A stretch of DNA of 64,000 nt, taken from assembly GCA_965261105.1 (NCBI GenBank), contig CBDHCM010000006.1, positions 4,092,001 through 4,156,000 on the forward strand, given 5' to 3'. Shown one piece after another: positions 40,886-50,185 of the stretch. Positions within the stretch are counted from its first letter, which is position 1. Each line of letters starts with the position of its first letter. The stretch comes from Aldehydirespirator sp965261105 (GTDB lineage: Bacteria > Actinomycetota > Acidimicrobiia > Acidimicrobiales > Aldehydirespiratoraceae). The translations under genes and the position numbers were made by a program. A model generated the notes under the pieces. It did not search any database and had not been told where the DNA came from. It saw nothing but the letters and a program-made list of their open reading frames with translations.

Positions 40886-43633
40886 CTAATCGCACCAATT
40901 TGGTGTGCCGCCAGCGTCCGCATCCGCTCGATGCCAAGTCGGGCCGGCCGGTGTGTCCTCCACGATCACGCCGAGGGCTGCAAGCTCGTCGCGCAGGGCA
41001 TCCGCAGCGGCCCAGTCCCTGGCTTCCCTAGCCGCCTGCCGCCGCGTCACCAATTCCTCAATGGCGGCGTCGGCATCAGTTCCGTTCCCGCCCGCGTCGA
41101 CGGCCACGCCGAGCACTCCGGCCAACTCGACCACAGTGTCCACGAGGATCCGAGCTTCGTCGGTGCCGCGGTCAAGAGCTGCGTTGGCCCGACGCAGCGC
41201 GTCGAATGTGCGGGCCACCGCCAAAGGCGTACCCAGGTCGCGGTCCATCGCCGCCTGGAAGCGGACTCTCAACCGTTGAGCCTCCCGCCTCGCGCCTCTC
41301 GCACCCACATTCTCTAGTACTTCTGGGACGGCGGTGGGCAGGTCGAGCTCGGCATCGACAGCACTGGATGGCTCGTCACGCTCGAGAGCCGGGTCGTCGG
41401 GCTGCTCGGACTCGGCGTGGGAGACCCCAGGCGCATCGCCTTGGGACCCAATAGCGTCGGCCCGGCGGGCCATGGCGTCGAGTCTCTGCACTGCGGACCG
41501 GGCCGAGGCCATCAGCTCGGCGTTGACCTCCATGGTCTTGCGGTAGTGGGTCTGCAGCACCAGCAGGCGGAAGGCCCGGCCGTTGAGCGGGTGCTCGTCG
41601 AGCATCTCGGCCACGGTGCGGTAGTTGCCCAGCGACTTCGACATCTTGGTGCCCTCGATGTTGAGCATGGCGTTGTGCACCCAGTGGCGGGCGAACGTCC
41701 GACCCACGGCCAGCGCCTCGGCCCGCTCGTTGGTGTGGTGGGGGAACACCAGGTCGTTGCCGCCGCCGTGGATGTCGAAGTCGTCGCCGAGGATGCCGAG
41801 GCTCATGGCCACGCACTCGATGTGCCATCCCGGCCGGCCGGGCCCCCACGGCGACGGCCACGACGGCTCGTCGGGCTTGGCCGCCTTCCAAAGGGCGAAG
41901 TCGAGGGGGTCCTCCTTGGCCTCGTCCACCTCGACTCTGGCCCCGGCCGAGGCCCGCAGGTCGTCGAGGTCGCGGTGCACCAAGTCGCCGTATCCGTCGA
42001 CGTCCCGCACCCTCAGATACACGCCGGTGGAGGTGGAGTAGGCGGCGCCGGCGTCCATGATCCGGGCGACGAACTCGACCATCTCTTCGACCCATTCGGT
42101 GGCTCGGGGACGCTGGTGTGGTTCGAGCACGCCGAGCGCCGCCATGGCGTCGACATAGACGGCCTCCCACTCGGCGGCCACATCGCTCTCGGTGCGGCCC
42201 TCGTCGCGGGCCCGGTTGATGATGTTGTCGTCGATGTCGGTGACGTTGGCCACGTGACGCACGTCGAGGCCCCGCCACTGCAGGTAGCGGCGCAGCACGT
42301 CGTAGGTGATCGCCGAGCGGGCGTGGCCCAGATGGGGGTGGTCGTACACGGTCGGCCCGCACGCGTACAGCGCCACTTTGCGGGGCTCGCGGGTCGCCAG
42401 GGGGCGCACCTCGCCCGTGAGGGTGTCGTACAGCGAGGCGGGCGACGGGTCCGGTTCCAGGGCAATCCCGCAGAGCGCGCACAGCTCGGCCAGCACGCCC
42501 GGAGCGGAGTCGTCGAGGCGGCCTGCGATGACACCGTCGGCCACCTCGGCCAGCACGGCCCGGGCCCTGGGCGCGTCGAGGTCGTCGTCGAGCGCGTCGC
42601 GCAGCCGCCGGGCGTAGGGGGCCGGATCGGATCCGCCGGCGGTGCCTCTGCGCTGCACCGCCTCGTTGAGGGCGTCGAGCAGGGCCTCGCCCTCGGCGAT
42701 GTCGCCGTCGTGCCACTCCCAGTCGTCGCGATAGTGGTGCCCCATGAGCGCGAGGCGCACCGCGGCCGGGGCGCTCTCCTTGCAGAGGTCGCTCACGAAC
42801 ACGAGGTTGCCCAGCGACTTCGACATCTTGGCGCCCTCGTAGCCGACCATCCCGCAGTGCATCCAATACTTGACGAAGGGTTGGCGCACGGCGGCCTCGC
42901 TCTGGGCCAGCTCGCACTCGTGGTGGGGGAAGATCAGGTCGCTGCCGCCGCCGTGGATGTCGATGCCGGTGCCGAGCAGCCCCATCGACATGGCGCTGCA
43001 CTCGATGTGCCAGCCGGGGCGGCCCGGCCCGAACGGGGAGTCCCATGACGGCTCGTCGGGTGCGGACGGCTGCCACAGCACGAAGTCCAGCGGGTTGCGC
43101 TGGCGGGGGTCGTCGGGGGTGCCGCCCCGCTCGGCGGCCAGGGTTCGCATGGTGTCGTCGTCGTAGCCTCCGAGGCGCCCGAAGCTGGGCCAGGTGCACA
43201 CGTCGAACCAGGTGGTGCCCTCCGCGGTGTAGGCGTGACCTGCGGCGGTGAGGTCCTCGATGAGGGCCACCATCTCGGGCACCCATTCGGTGGCCTTGGG
43301 CTCGGCTTCGGGGGGACGGGTGTTGAGGTCCTCCATGTCGCAGCGGAACCGGGCCGTCTCGGCCGCGGCCAGCTCCAGGAAGTCCACTCCGAGCTCGCGG
43401 GCCTTGGGCAGGATCGAGTCGTCCACGTCGGTGATGTTGCGCACCATCCGCACTTGGTGGCCGTGGTCCTCGAGGCGGCGGATCAGCAGGTCGTAGGCCA
43501 GGTAGGTGTTGGCGTGGCCGAGGTGGGTGCTGTCATAGGGGGTGATGCCGCACACGTAGATCCGCACCTCCGCGGGGGGCGGGGCCGGCTCGAAGGGCAC
43601 CACGGCCCGGCGCGCGGTGTCGTACAGGCGCAC
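40886..43633 (-). CDS. mshC-cysS: Mycothiol ligase - cysteinyl-tRNA synthetase fusion
   Basis: 915 residues, two catalytic units in one chain. Residues 1 to about 395 match MshC, which joins cysteine to GlcN-inositol in mycothiol synthesis: CGITPYDSTHLGHANTY, the zinc set C28/C212/H237 in FPHHE, WHIECSAMSMGLLGTGIDIHG, and KMSKSLGN at 270. From about 400 a full CysRS follows: CGPTVYDHPHLGHARS, VANVTDIDDNII, WHIECVAMSLGILGDDFDIHG, a second KMSKS near 663 and an anticodon-binding C-terminal region with an acidic insert (EQPDDPALERDEPSSA). MshC evolved from CysRS, but the two are separate genes in the mycobacteria I know. Starts ATG 43633. Confidence 0.9.
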   Translation of the reverse strand: MRLYDTARRAVVPFEPAPPPAEVRIYVCGITPYDSTHLGHANTYLAYDLLIRRLEDHGHQVRMVRNITDVDDSILPKARELGVDFLELAAAETARFRCDMEDLNTRPPEAEPKATEWVPEMVALIEDLTAAGHAYTAEGTTWFDVCTWPSFGRLGGYDDDTMRTLAAERGGTPDDPRQRNPLDFVLWQPSAPDEPSWDSPFGPGRPGWHIECSAMSMGLLGTGIDIHGGGSDLIFPHHECELAQSEAAVRQPFVKYWMHCGMVGYEGAKMSKSLGNLVFVSDLCKESAPAAVRLALMGHHYRDDWEWHDGDIAEGEALLDALNEAVQRRGTAGGSDPAPYARRLRDALDDDLDAPRARAVLAEVADGVIAGRLDDSAPGVLAELCALCGIALEPDPSPASLYDTLTGEVRPLATREPRKVALYACGPTVYDHPHLGHARSAITYDVLRRYLQWRGLDVRHVANVTDIDDNIINRARDEGRTESDVAAEWEAVYVDAMAALGVLEPHQRPRATEWVEEMVEFVARIMDAGAAYSTSTGVYLRVRDVDGYGDLVHRDLDDLRASAGARVEVDEAKEDPLDFALWKAAKPDEPSWPSPWGPGRPGWHIECVAMSLGILGDDFDIHGGGNDLVFPHHTNERAEALAVGRTFARHWVHNAMLNIEGTKMSKSLGNYRTVAEMLDEHPLNGRAFRLLVLQTHYRKTMEVNAELMASARSAVQRLDAMARRADAIGSQGDAPGVSHAESEQPDDPALERDEPSSAVDAELDLPTAVPEVLENVGARGARREAQRLRVRFQAAMDRDLGTPLAVARTFDALRRANAALDRGTDEARILVDTVVELAGVLGVAVDAGGNGTDADAAIEELVTRRQAAREARDWAAADALRDELAALGVIVEDTPAGPTWHRADADAGGTPNWCD

Positions 43634-43732
43634 GGGTCCGAGGTTATCGCTGAGCCCCCACCAGCCCTAACAGCGGGCGTTTGCGGCGGGCGAGAACGCC
43701 CGGCTGGTCCGATTTCGGAATCTGGAGATGTT

Positions 43733-43781
43733 GTTAATTAATCAATGCTAGATGTGGATTAACTTGTTAGTATCGCGCGTG
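43733..43781 (+). promoter_or_regulatory. AT-rich promoter of the Fic gene
   Basis: An AT-rich island in otherwise GC-rich DNA. TAGTAT at 43768-43773 is a plausible -10, which would place the transcript start at or next to the GTG at 43781; with no Shine-Dalgarno, the mRNA is probably leaderless. GTTAAT (43733) and ATTAAC (43758) form a split inverted repeat that could be an operator. No clear -35. Confidence 0.35.
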
Positions 43782-44947
43782 TGATTTACGAGCCGCCGGA
43801 GCTGACAGCCCGAGACATGCAGATCCTCCAAGAAATCGGAGCGCTCCGCGACGACCTGCGCTTCCACCTTGTGGCGCCTCGCCGGTGGCACGGCACGCTG
43901 AGCCGGGTGATGATGGCCCGCACGGTGCAGGCCTCCACCTCCATCGAGGGCTACCACTCCACCGTCGACGAGACCGCCGCCATCATCGATGGTGAGGAGC
44001 CCCCGGAGGTGGACGAGGACACCCGCAGGGCTGTCTCCGGCTACCGCGACGCAATGACCTACGTCTTGCAACTCACCGGCCCCTCAAGCCCCGACAGGCG
44101 GAGGATGGACGCCTCGCTACTCAAGTCGCTGCACTTCATGATGGTCGGCCACGACCTCTCCACCAGTCCTGGCCATTGGCGCCCCGGCGCAGTGTGGGTG
44201 CGCGACGGCGCGGGCAATCCCGTCTACGAGGCCCCCGATCGCGACGTGGTCGAGCCGTTGATCGACGAGCTCATCATCTGCGTGAACGACAACCCCGGTG
44301 CGACATTGATCACCGCCGCCATGGCCCACCTGAACCTCACGCTGATCCATCCGTTCAGCGACGGGAACGGCCGAATGGCCCGATGCCTCCAATCGTTCGT
44401 GCTTGCTCGTGAAGACAGGGAGATCTCACCGGTGTTCACCAGCATCGAGGCGTACCTGGGTCAGAACGTAGGCGCCTATTACGGCGCGCTCACCGATACG
44501 GCGGCCGGATCGTGGTCGCCCGGACGCAGCGCCCGCCCCTGGATCGAGTTCTGCCTGACGGCTCACTACCGCCAAGCTGCGGGCATGCGCAGGCGGATCG
44601 ACCGGTTCGAGGCGCGGTGGGACCGCTGCGAGCAGATTGCGGCGCGCTCGCGTCTGCCCGATCGGTCCATCGACGCGCTCGTGCACTCGGCGCAAGGGTG
44701 GCCGCTGAGCCGCTCGCGGTACAAGCGCATGGTGAGATCCGCCTCTGGCGAGCAGATCAGCGGCGCCATGGCTACACGGGACCTTGCCGCCATGACTGCA
44801 GCCGGCCTGCTCGAGCCGGTGGGCGAGAAGCGGGGCCGCCGCTACCTGCCGTCGGAGTCGCTGAGAGCTTTGGAGCGCGAGATCCGAGCAATGCAGCCGG
44901 ATCGGCCTGTGATCGACCCGTACGGGATTTCCGCTTCCCACTCATGA
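43781..44947 (+). CDS. Fic-domain protein (AMPylase-type)
   Basis: 388 residues. The Fic core motif reads HPFSDGNGRMAR at about 187-198, complete, so transfer of AMP or another nucleotide moiety to a protein hydroxyl is expected. An N-terminal inhibitory helix with STSIEGYHS fits the (S/T)xxxE(G/N) motif of class II Fic proteins. A helical linker and a C-terminal winged-helix-like region (AMATRDLAAMTAAGLLEPVGEKRGRRYLP) follow, typical of Fic/DUF4172-like regulators. The start is GTG at 43781. There is no separate antitoxin gene beside it. Confidence 0.94.
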   Translation: MIYEPPELTARDMQILQEIGALRDDLRFHLVAPRRWHGTLSRVMMARTVQASTSIEGYHSTVDETAAIIDGEEPPEVDEDTRRAVSGYRDAMTYVLQLTGPSSPDRRRMDASLLKSLHFMMVGHDLSTSPGHWRPGAVWVRDGAGNPVYEAPDRDVVEPLIDELIICVNDNPGATLITAAMAHLNLTLIHPFSDGNGRMARCLQSFVLAREDREISPVFTSIEAYLGQNVGAYYGALTDTAAGSWSPGRSARPWIEFCLTAHYRQAAGMRRRIDRFEARWDRCEQIAARSRLPDRSIDALVHSAQGWPLSRSRYKRMVRSASGEQISGAMATRDLAAMTAAGLLEPVGEKRGRRYLPSESLRALEREIRAMQPDRPVIDPYGISASHS

Positions 44948-45016
44948 CGGAGGGCCAGCCGGCCTGACGCCGACGGTCGCCCGCAAGGCAACGGTTGGCG
45001 AGCCGGCGAGCTCCGC

Positions 45017-46216
45017 TCAGATGATGGGGCGGCCGATGGTTAGGGGCTCGGGGTGGTCGACGGCGCAGCGGGTGCCGCTGTAGATGGTGGGCATGCACCG
45101 GTTGCAGTGGATGCAGTCTCCCTCGGTGGCGGTGCCGGCCTGCCAGCGGTTGGGCAGGTCGGGCTGGCGCAGCAGGGCCCGGGCCATGGCCACGAAGGCG
45201 AACCCCTCGTCGAGGGCGGACTGCACGGTGTCGAGCCGGTTGATTCCCCCGAGCAGGATCAGCGGCATCTCCAGGGCTTCGAGGAAGCGGCGGGCCTTGG
45301 GCAAGAAGTAGGCCTCCTCGAAGGGGTATTCGGGCATCAGCTTGGCCCCGGCCAGCTTGAACCCGAGTCGGGCATGGGGCGGGAGGGTGGCCGCGAACTC
45401 CTCGCGGGGGGCGTCGCCCCGGAACAGGTACATGGGGTTGGCGAGGGAGCTTCCGCCGGTTAGCTCGAGGGCGTCGAGGACGCCGTCGGCCTGCAGCATC
45501 GTGGCGAATTCGAGGCTCTCCTCGTCTTTGAGGCCGCCGGGCACACCGTCGTTCATGTTGATCTTGGCGGTGACGGCCAGCTTGTCGCCCGCCGCGGCCC
45601 GAACCGCCTGCACGGCCCGGCGGGGGAACCGGGCCCGGTTGTCGAGGGAGCCGCCCCAGGCGTCGGTGCGCTTGTTGAGGTTGGGGCTCAGGAAGGCGCT
45701 GAGCAGGTAGTTGTGGCCGAGATGGATCTCGATGGCGTCGAAACCGCTGTCGGCGGCCAGGCGGGCGGCTCGGGCGTAGTCGTTGGTGATGCGGGCGATG
45801 TCGGCATCGGTGGCGGAGCGGATGACCCGCATGGCCAGCGGGTTGAATCGCCGGGTCGGCGCGATCGAGGCCGCCTTGTTGGATCGGGAGTTGGCCACCG
45901 GCCCGGCGTGTCCGATCTGGGCGCCGGCGGCCGCGCCCTCGGCGTGGATGGCGTCGGTGAGGCGGCGCAGGCCGGGAACGGCCTCGGGACGCAGCCAGAT
46001 GCACTCGGCGTGGGTGCGGCCCTCGGGAGCCACGGCAAGGTAGGCCACGGTGGACATGCCGGCCCCGCCCGCGGCCACCAACCGGTGGTACTCGATGAGC
46101 TCGGGCGTGACCAGCGCCTCGGGCGTGACCCCCTCGAAGGTGGCCGCCTTGATGATCCGGTTGCGCAAGGTGACCGGCCCGAGCCGGGCCTCGGCGAACG
46201 GATCAGCGGATGGCAT
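45017..46216 (-). CDS. Old-yellow-enzyme-type FMN oxidoreductase
   Basis: 399-residue NADH:flavin oxidoreductase of the 2,4-dienoyl-CoA-reductase-like branch. Seen: LGPVTLRNRIIKAATFEGVT, AQIGHAGPVANSRSN, FDAIEIHLGHNYLLSAFLSPNLNKR with the active-site region, ALELTGGSS and GFAFVAMARALLRQPDLPN. The C-terminus has CIHCNRC and one more Cys (GTRC), the cysteine pattern of a 4Fe-4S cluster, but the FAD/NADH domain that normally follows is absent. It reduces an activated C=C bond; the substrate is unknown. Confidence 0.93.
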   Translation of the reverse strand: MPSADPFAEARLGPVTLRNRIIKAATFEGVTPEALVTPELIEYHRLVAAGGAGMSTVAYLAVAPEGRTHAECIWLRPEAVPGLRRLTDAIHAEGAAAGAQIGHAGPVANSRSNKAASIAPTRRFNPLAMRVIRSATDADIARITNDYARAARLAADSGFDAIEIHLGHNYLLSAFLSPNLNKRTDAWGGSLDNRARFPRRAVQAVRAAAGDKLAVTAKINMNDGVPGGLKDEESLEFATMLQADGVLDALELTGGSSLANPMYLFRGDAPREEFAATLPPHARLGFKLAGAKLMPEYPFEEAYFLPKARRFLEALEMPLILLGGINRLDTVQSALDEGFAFVAMARALLRQPDLPNRWQAGTATEGDCIHCNRCMPTIYSGTRCAVDHPEPLTIGRPII

Positions 46217-46426
46217 CGGCTCGACTCAGCCAACCGGGACTCGGGGCGCTGTCGGTCACGCCTGCAAGATAGGCCCCGGCTCTGCCGGTCGCTTCGGCCC
46301 GCCCCGAACGCGGTCTCACGATCGGCCCGGGACTGGGCAGGCGCAGAGCTAGAGCCCGGCCGCAGCAGCCCATCAGCGGAAGTCAGCGCACACTGTTCCG
46401 CGGCGGTGTGGTGGTTCGGGAAACTG

Positions 46427-46498
46427 CGCCCCCGGCAGGAATCGAACCTGCGCGCACGGTTTAGGAAACCGATGCTCTATCCACTGAGCTACGAGGGC
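46427..46498 (-). tRNA. tRNA-Arg (anticodon CCT)
   Basis: The minus strand gives a cloverleaf: acceptor GCCCTCG paired with CGGGGGC (one T-G pair), D-arm GCTCAGTGGATAGAGC, anticodon loop TTCCTAA with anticodon CCT, and T-arm GCAGGTTCGATTCCTGC. The 3' CCA is not encoded. It decodes AGG arginine codons. Confidence 0.95.
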
Positions 46499-46675
46499 GG
46501 AGGGTGCGCGGTCATCTGCGCGAAATGGGCAGTTGAGCCGCTGACTAGGGGTTTGAGCCTATCCGGGGCCTAGGTCGGGCTGTCTCGGAGCCTGTCTTGG
46601 GCTGCTTGTGCCCTTCGATGGCTGCTGGCCCGCCAGCGGGCGGGCTGGTCTGACCTGCTTGTCCGACTCTGGCGG

Positions 46676-48361
46676 TTACGCCGCTAGGTCTCGCTGCCTC
46701 TTTGCCTTGGTGGGCAGTTCGTGCAGTCCGAACCACTCGCTCATGTCGGCTCCGGTGCGGTTGTGATAGGCGACCAGCGCTGTGATCAGGACATGCATCT
46801 GGTAGCCGATGTTGTTGAACTCGACGCTCTCATGTCGCATCGTCCGGCAACGCTTGTTCCAGAGCCGGTTCTTGTAGTCGCTGTTGGCGGACTCTGAGTC
46901 TTGCCTCAGACCGAAGATGTCACCGAAACGGTGATCGGACTCTGGGAAGATTCGCAGAGCACGGGACCGGCTCTTGCCTGCGATGCGTTCTGATGTGGTT
47001 CGGGTGTGCCGCACACGGGCCTTGGCTCCCCTGAGATTGACGGGCACCAGGGGGTTGTCCGGGATTGACCAGTGCGTTGAGATTTGGGGCCGCTTCTTGC
47101 GCTGCTCCTTCTTGACCTTGTTCAGTTTGAGCGGCATATAGAAGTCCTTGCCACTCCTGTCAACGAACGTGAGGCACGGCGTGCCGTTGACCGCTGAAAT
47201 GATCCGAGCGACCTTGTTTCCATCTCGCAGCGTGAACGTCTCCTCACCCAGGTTGTCTACGGCGACCTTGCCGCTCTTTGTGAGCCGCACCTTCGACACT
47301 GGGATCAATCCTGCGTCCAGCAGCCGGTCGAAATCGGCAAGGCTGAGCGCCATGTCATACACGACACCTCGCAACCCCTCACGGAAGTATGGGAACTTCT
47401 CGATGAGTTCCAGAATGCTGTCAACTGCGATGGTCGCGTCGTTTCTCGGCATCGCCTTGTTCTTGCCGGACTTCAGGTTTGTGGAAAAGATGATCCGTTC
47501 GCCGGTGTAGGCGGTGCGCCCCTGCACCATGACCATCAAGAAGCCCGGCGACTCAGCATATTCGCCGTCGTTCGTGTGGTATGGGATGGCGTCGAGATCA
47601 TACCGTCGCACGATCTCGCCTGTTTCGGGGTCCACAGCATCGTGGACTGTCAGTTTCGTCAATGCTGGTAGCCAGCAGCCGTCGGCGGACACGAACGAAC
47701 GGGGATCGGGACTCGACAGAGAACCGATGCCAGGTTCCAGTATGCCCATTTGCTGGCCTGCTCTGACGGCTGCTGCGTCGATGATGTCGTGGGCCGTCTG
47801 TAGCAGATGGTCGCAGAGATACTTGTCGCGGAACCTGTAGTGGCGTGACCTGTTCATGGGAGTCTTGGACAGACGCATCTCCGGGTCGTTCGGATATGCG
47901 GCTGCCACGGCATCGCGAAGCTCGTTCCAAACGTCAAGGTCTGCGAAGTTGTCCGATACCCACTCGTAGCTGCCGAACTTCCATCCGGCGACCTCGAACA
48001 GCAGCACGTCAGGGGTGCGGTACTTCCTCGGGCGTCCGCCCCGACGCAGACGGCACGACGGCGGGTCGATCAGTTCCTCGAATTGGAGGCCGAGCTTCCA
48101 CAGGGGCTTGAAGCACGCCACCAACTGGAGCCACTGCCGGTCTGAGGGCCGGAACTTCTTGCCCTTGACCTTCTTGGGAGCAGGCTTCTTCGGTGTGGTG
48201 CGGCTTCCTTTGCCCTTCTTGCGTCTGCCGGTCTTCTTGTTGGCCGAGTCGGGCTTCGGCCCGTCAAGTCGTTCGACGGTGCTGTCATCGCCTACCATGG
48301 CCGCGACCTCTTCAACCGCGACCGGCTGCAAGTCCTCGAATAGCTTGGGTCGCTCAGACAT
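46676..48361 (-). CDS. DDE transposase-like protein
   Basis: 561 residues, family not recognised with certainty. A lysine-rich N-terminal tail (KKTGRRKKGKGSRTTPKKPAPKK) precedes RNase-H-like pieces that suggest a DDE triad: FVSADGCWLPAL, GLRGVVYDMALSLADF and RQDSESANSDYKNRLWNKRCR. The ending (FNNIGYQMHVLITALVAYHNRTG) is also typical of IS transposases. Its ATG at 48361 overlaps the stop of the recombinase-like gene by 8 bases, so they are expressed together. I could not find convincing terminal repeats. Between it and the tRNA (46499-46675) there is a GC-rich hairpin near 46630 but no gene. Confidence 0.75.
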   Translation of the reverse strand: MSERPKLFEDLQPVAVEEVAAMVGDDSTVERLDGPKPDSANKKTGRRKKGKGSRTTPKKPAPKKVKGKKFRPSDRQWLQLVACFKPLWKLGLQFEELIDPPSCRLRRGGRPRKYRTPDVLLFEVAGWKFGSYEWVSDNFADLDVWNELRDAVAAAYPNDPEMRLSKTPMNRSRHYRFRDKYLCDHLLQTAHDIIDAAAVRAGQQMGILEPGIGSLSSPDPRSFVSADGCWLPALTKLTVHDAVDPETGEIVRRYDLDAIPYHTNDGEYAESPGFLMVMVQGRTAYTGERIIFSTNLKSGKNKAMPRNDATIAVDSILELIEKFPYFREGLRGVVYDMALSLADFDRLLDAGLIPVSKVRLTKSGKVAVDNLGEETFTLRDGNKVARIISAVNGTPCLTFVDRSGKDFYMPLKLNKVKKEQRKKRPQISTHWSIPDNPLVPVNLRGAKARVRHTRTTSERIAGKSRSRALRIFPESDHRFGDIFGLRQDSESANSDYKNRLWNKRCRTMRHESVEFNNIGYQMHVLITALVAYHNRTGADMSEWFGLHELPTKAKRQRDLAA

Positions 48362-49361
48362 CGCCCTGCCTCCAGTCGTAGTTCAACGCCTTGGCGGTGT
48401 TGTCCAGCGATGGCGACCCAAGGAACCGGGCCGCGGCTTCGATGCCGTCAGTTTCAAGAACCTTGTGGGCTGTGGTCAGCCTGATCGACCGTGCTGACAC
48501 GCCGGGCCGTCCCGAAATACCAGCGTCGCGCAGCACTTGGCCAAGCCGTACTGTCACCGAGTGGGCGGCCCTCTCGGGATGGATCAATGAGGTCACACAC
48601 AGCAGGTCGTCGGCTGCTGCGGGAGGGTTGTTGCGGAAGTACCGCTCGACCGTCTCGGCTCCCCAATTGTCCAACAGGCCGTATCTGGCTGCTGCGCCGA
48701 GGAAGGCCACCGTCGCTGCTGCGGTGTCTACATCTGAGACTCTGACTCCGGCGATCTCTGATGGTGAGCCTCCGGCATAGGAAAACGCAACAAGCAGCGA
48801 CCGTCGTGACGCCACCTGACCAGCGTCAGCGAACACTCTGGGCAGATGAGCCTCTTCGTCGGTCAGAGGCCGAGCCGACACGAAGTCCGTTGGGCGGGCA
48901 ATGCGTTCTCCGACTAGTGCCGAGACATCAATAGGTGCTCCCATAGAGGCAGCAGCTTCGAAGGCCAACCGCGCCACCCATTGACGATTCCTAGCTGTTG
49001 ACTGTGCTGTAGAGCGATGACGGCCAGAACGGTCACGCCAAGCAGCCCACAGCCAATCCTGCACCATTGAAGGTGTGACATCCTCCAGGCTGACAGCACC
49101 GCTCGTAATCAAGTTGTGGAACAGATGACGAGCCTCGGTTGTGGCCTTCATAGCGGTGCGACGATTGTCGGCCAGGCGAAGCTCCATAGCCTCCAGCACC
49201 AGAGGTAGCCACTCTGCCAAAGTCATCTCACCATCCACAACGAGTCTCCAAGCATCGTTGACCACTCTCACCAGCGGCGGAACGGACACACCAGAGCGGA
49301 ACCAGCAAGCGAAACCACTTCGGATTTCGGCTGATAGTCCTGTTTGACTCGTCGAGTTCAT
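48354..49361 (-). CDS. Degenerate tyrosine-recombinase-like protein
   Basis: 335 residues with the layout of a phage integrase: N-terminal core-binding helices (TAMKATTEARHLFHNLITSG, VQDWLWAAWRDRSGRHRS) and a C-terminal catalytic-like domain. The first active-site Arg region reads SYAGGSPSEIAGVRVSDVD, with no Arg at the usual place. The HxxR box reads SIRLTTAHKVLE and keeps one Arg. The H/W position is LGSPSLDNT. The Tyr remains in ALNYDW. It may bind DNA without recombining. The start is ATG at 49361 behind AGGAG; a longer reading to 49460 is possible. Coupled to the DDE gene. Confidence 0.65.
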   Translation of the reverse strand: MNSTSQTGLSAEIRSGFACWFRSGVSVPPLVRVVNDAWRLVVDGEMTLAEWLPLVLEAMELRLADNRRTAMKATTEARHLFHNLITSGAVSLEDVTPSMVQDWLWAAWRDRSGRHRSTAQSTARNRQWVARLAFEAAASMGAPIDVSALVGERIARPTDFVSARPLTDEEAHLPRVFADAGQVASRRSLLVAFSYAGGSPSEIAGVRVSDVDTAAATVAFLGAAARYGLLDNWGAETVERYFRNNPPAAADDLLCVTSLIHPERAAHSVTVRLGQVLRDAGISGRPGVSARSIRLTTAHKVLETDGIEAAARFLGSPSLDNTAKALNYDWRQGDV

Positions 49362-49576
49362 TTTGCGATCTCCTGCGAAGTCCTGCGCTTGATAGCAGAA
49401 CAAGACCGGGTAGTTTCGTCTTGTCTTGCTTCGCAGCATTAGAACTGCCGACTGTGACACAGAAAGCCATGTGGTCGCTTCCTAGATTCACTGTGATCAT
49501 GGAAAACATGTACTGGCCTCTTCGTTTGTAGCTCGGAGATTTCTTTCTTGGAGATTGTGCTTGCGGTTGTGCAGGA

Positions 49577-49594
49577 CGTTTCGATATCGAAACG
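49577..49594. promoter_or_regulatory. 18-bp perfect palindrome
   Basis: CGTTTCGATATCGAAACG lies in the 336-bp gap between the divergent recombinase-like gene (start 49361) and the HTH gene (start 49698). The position fits an operator, perhaps for the HTH protein itself. The rest of this gap shows no gene. Confidence 0.45.
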
Positions 49595-49697
49595 ATAGCT
49601 ATGGGGTGTGACATCTGGCCTTCGGAATCAGGCGTTATGCACGTCCTGTTCGTCCGCTGCTGGCACACGGTTGCCGACTTGTGTAGCGTCACCGGAC

Positions 49698-50045
49698 ATG
49701 GTGAAACGCGGCGACCTTGAACGCAGCCCCAAGGACTACCTCGAAGACCCGCACGACTGGCCCTATGGAAGGATGAAGATCGACGACGAACCAGTGCTCT
49801 ACTTGATTAGAGATATCTGCGTAGAGCTTCGCAGAGCCTTCGAGGGCAAAGACGACAAGGGTGAGGAATGGTCGTTTCGAAAGATCGCCAAGGAGTGTGA
49901 AGTCTCTCCCAAGTCCATCTACGATCTATGGCACGGCATCTCTTGGGGCACCCTCCCGGTCATCGCCAGCATCGAGATCTACCTCAACAAGCGCATTTGG
50001 GGCAGAGAGCATCTCAGCCAAGCCCGTAAACAGGAACCCAACTGA
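49698..50045 (+). CDS. Small helix-turn-helix protein
   Basis: 115 residues. A charged N-terminal region is followed by a likely HTH, FRKIAKECEVSPKSIYDLWHG, and a hydrophobic helix TLPVIASIEIYLNK; the arrangement resembles Cro/C1-type DNA-binding proteins. ATG at 49698 is preferred to GTG at 49608, which would cover the palindrome region. It is divergent from the recombinase/DDE pair and could regulate it. No close family recognised. Confidence 0.6.
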   Translation: MVKRGDLERSPKDYLEDPHDWPYGRMKIDDEPVLYLIRDICVELRRAFEGKDDKGEEWSFRKIAKECEVSPKSIYDLWHGISWGTLPVIASIEIYLNKRIWGREHLSQARKQEPN

Positions 50046-50185
50046 ACTGACGACCAGCCTCCTCGAAAAGCAGCCCACCGAGTAGCGGATAGGTGTCCGT
50101 TGGCTGCCCTCCCCTGAAGTTGGGCAGGCAAGATCGTCTCGGGGTGCCGCGCTGGGGGTGAGGCCCCTCGCGTAGAGTCGCCCCT

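Noticed and set aside
46427..46498. tRNA-Arg as integration site of the recombinase/DDE element
   Set aside because: The element lies on the 5' side of the tRNA, whereas integrases use the 3' end, and I find no repeated tRNA 3' segment on the far side. The recombinase also looks inactive.
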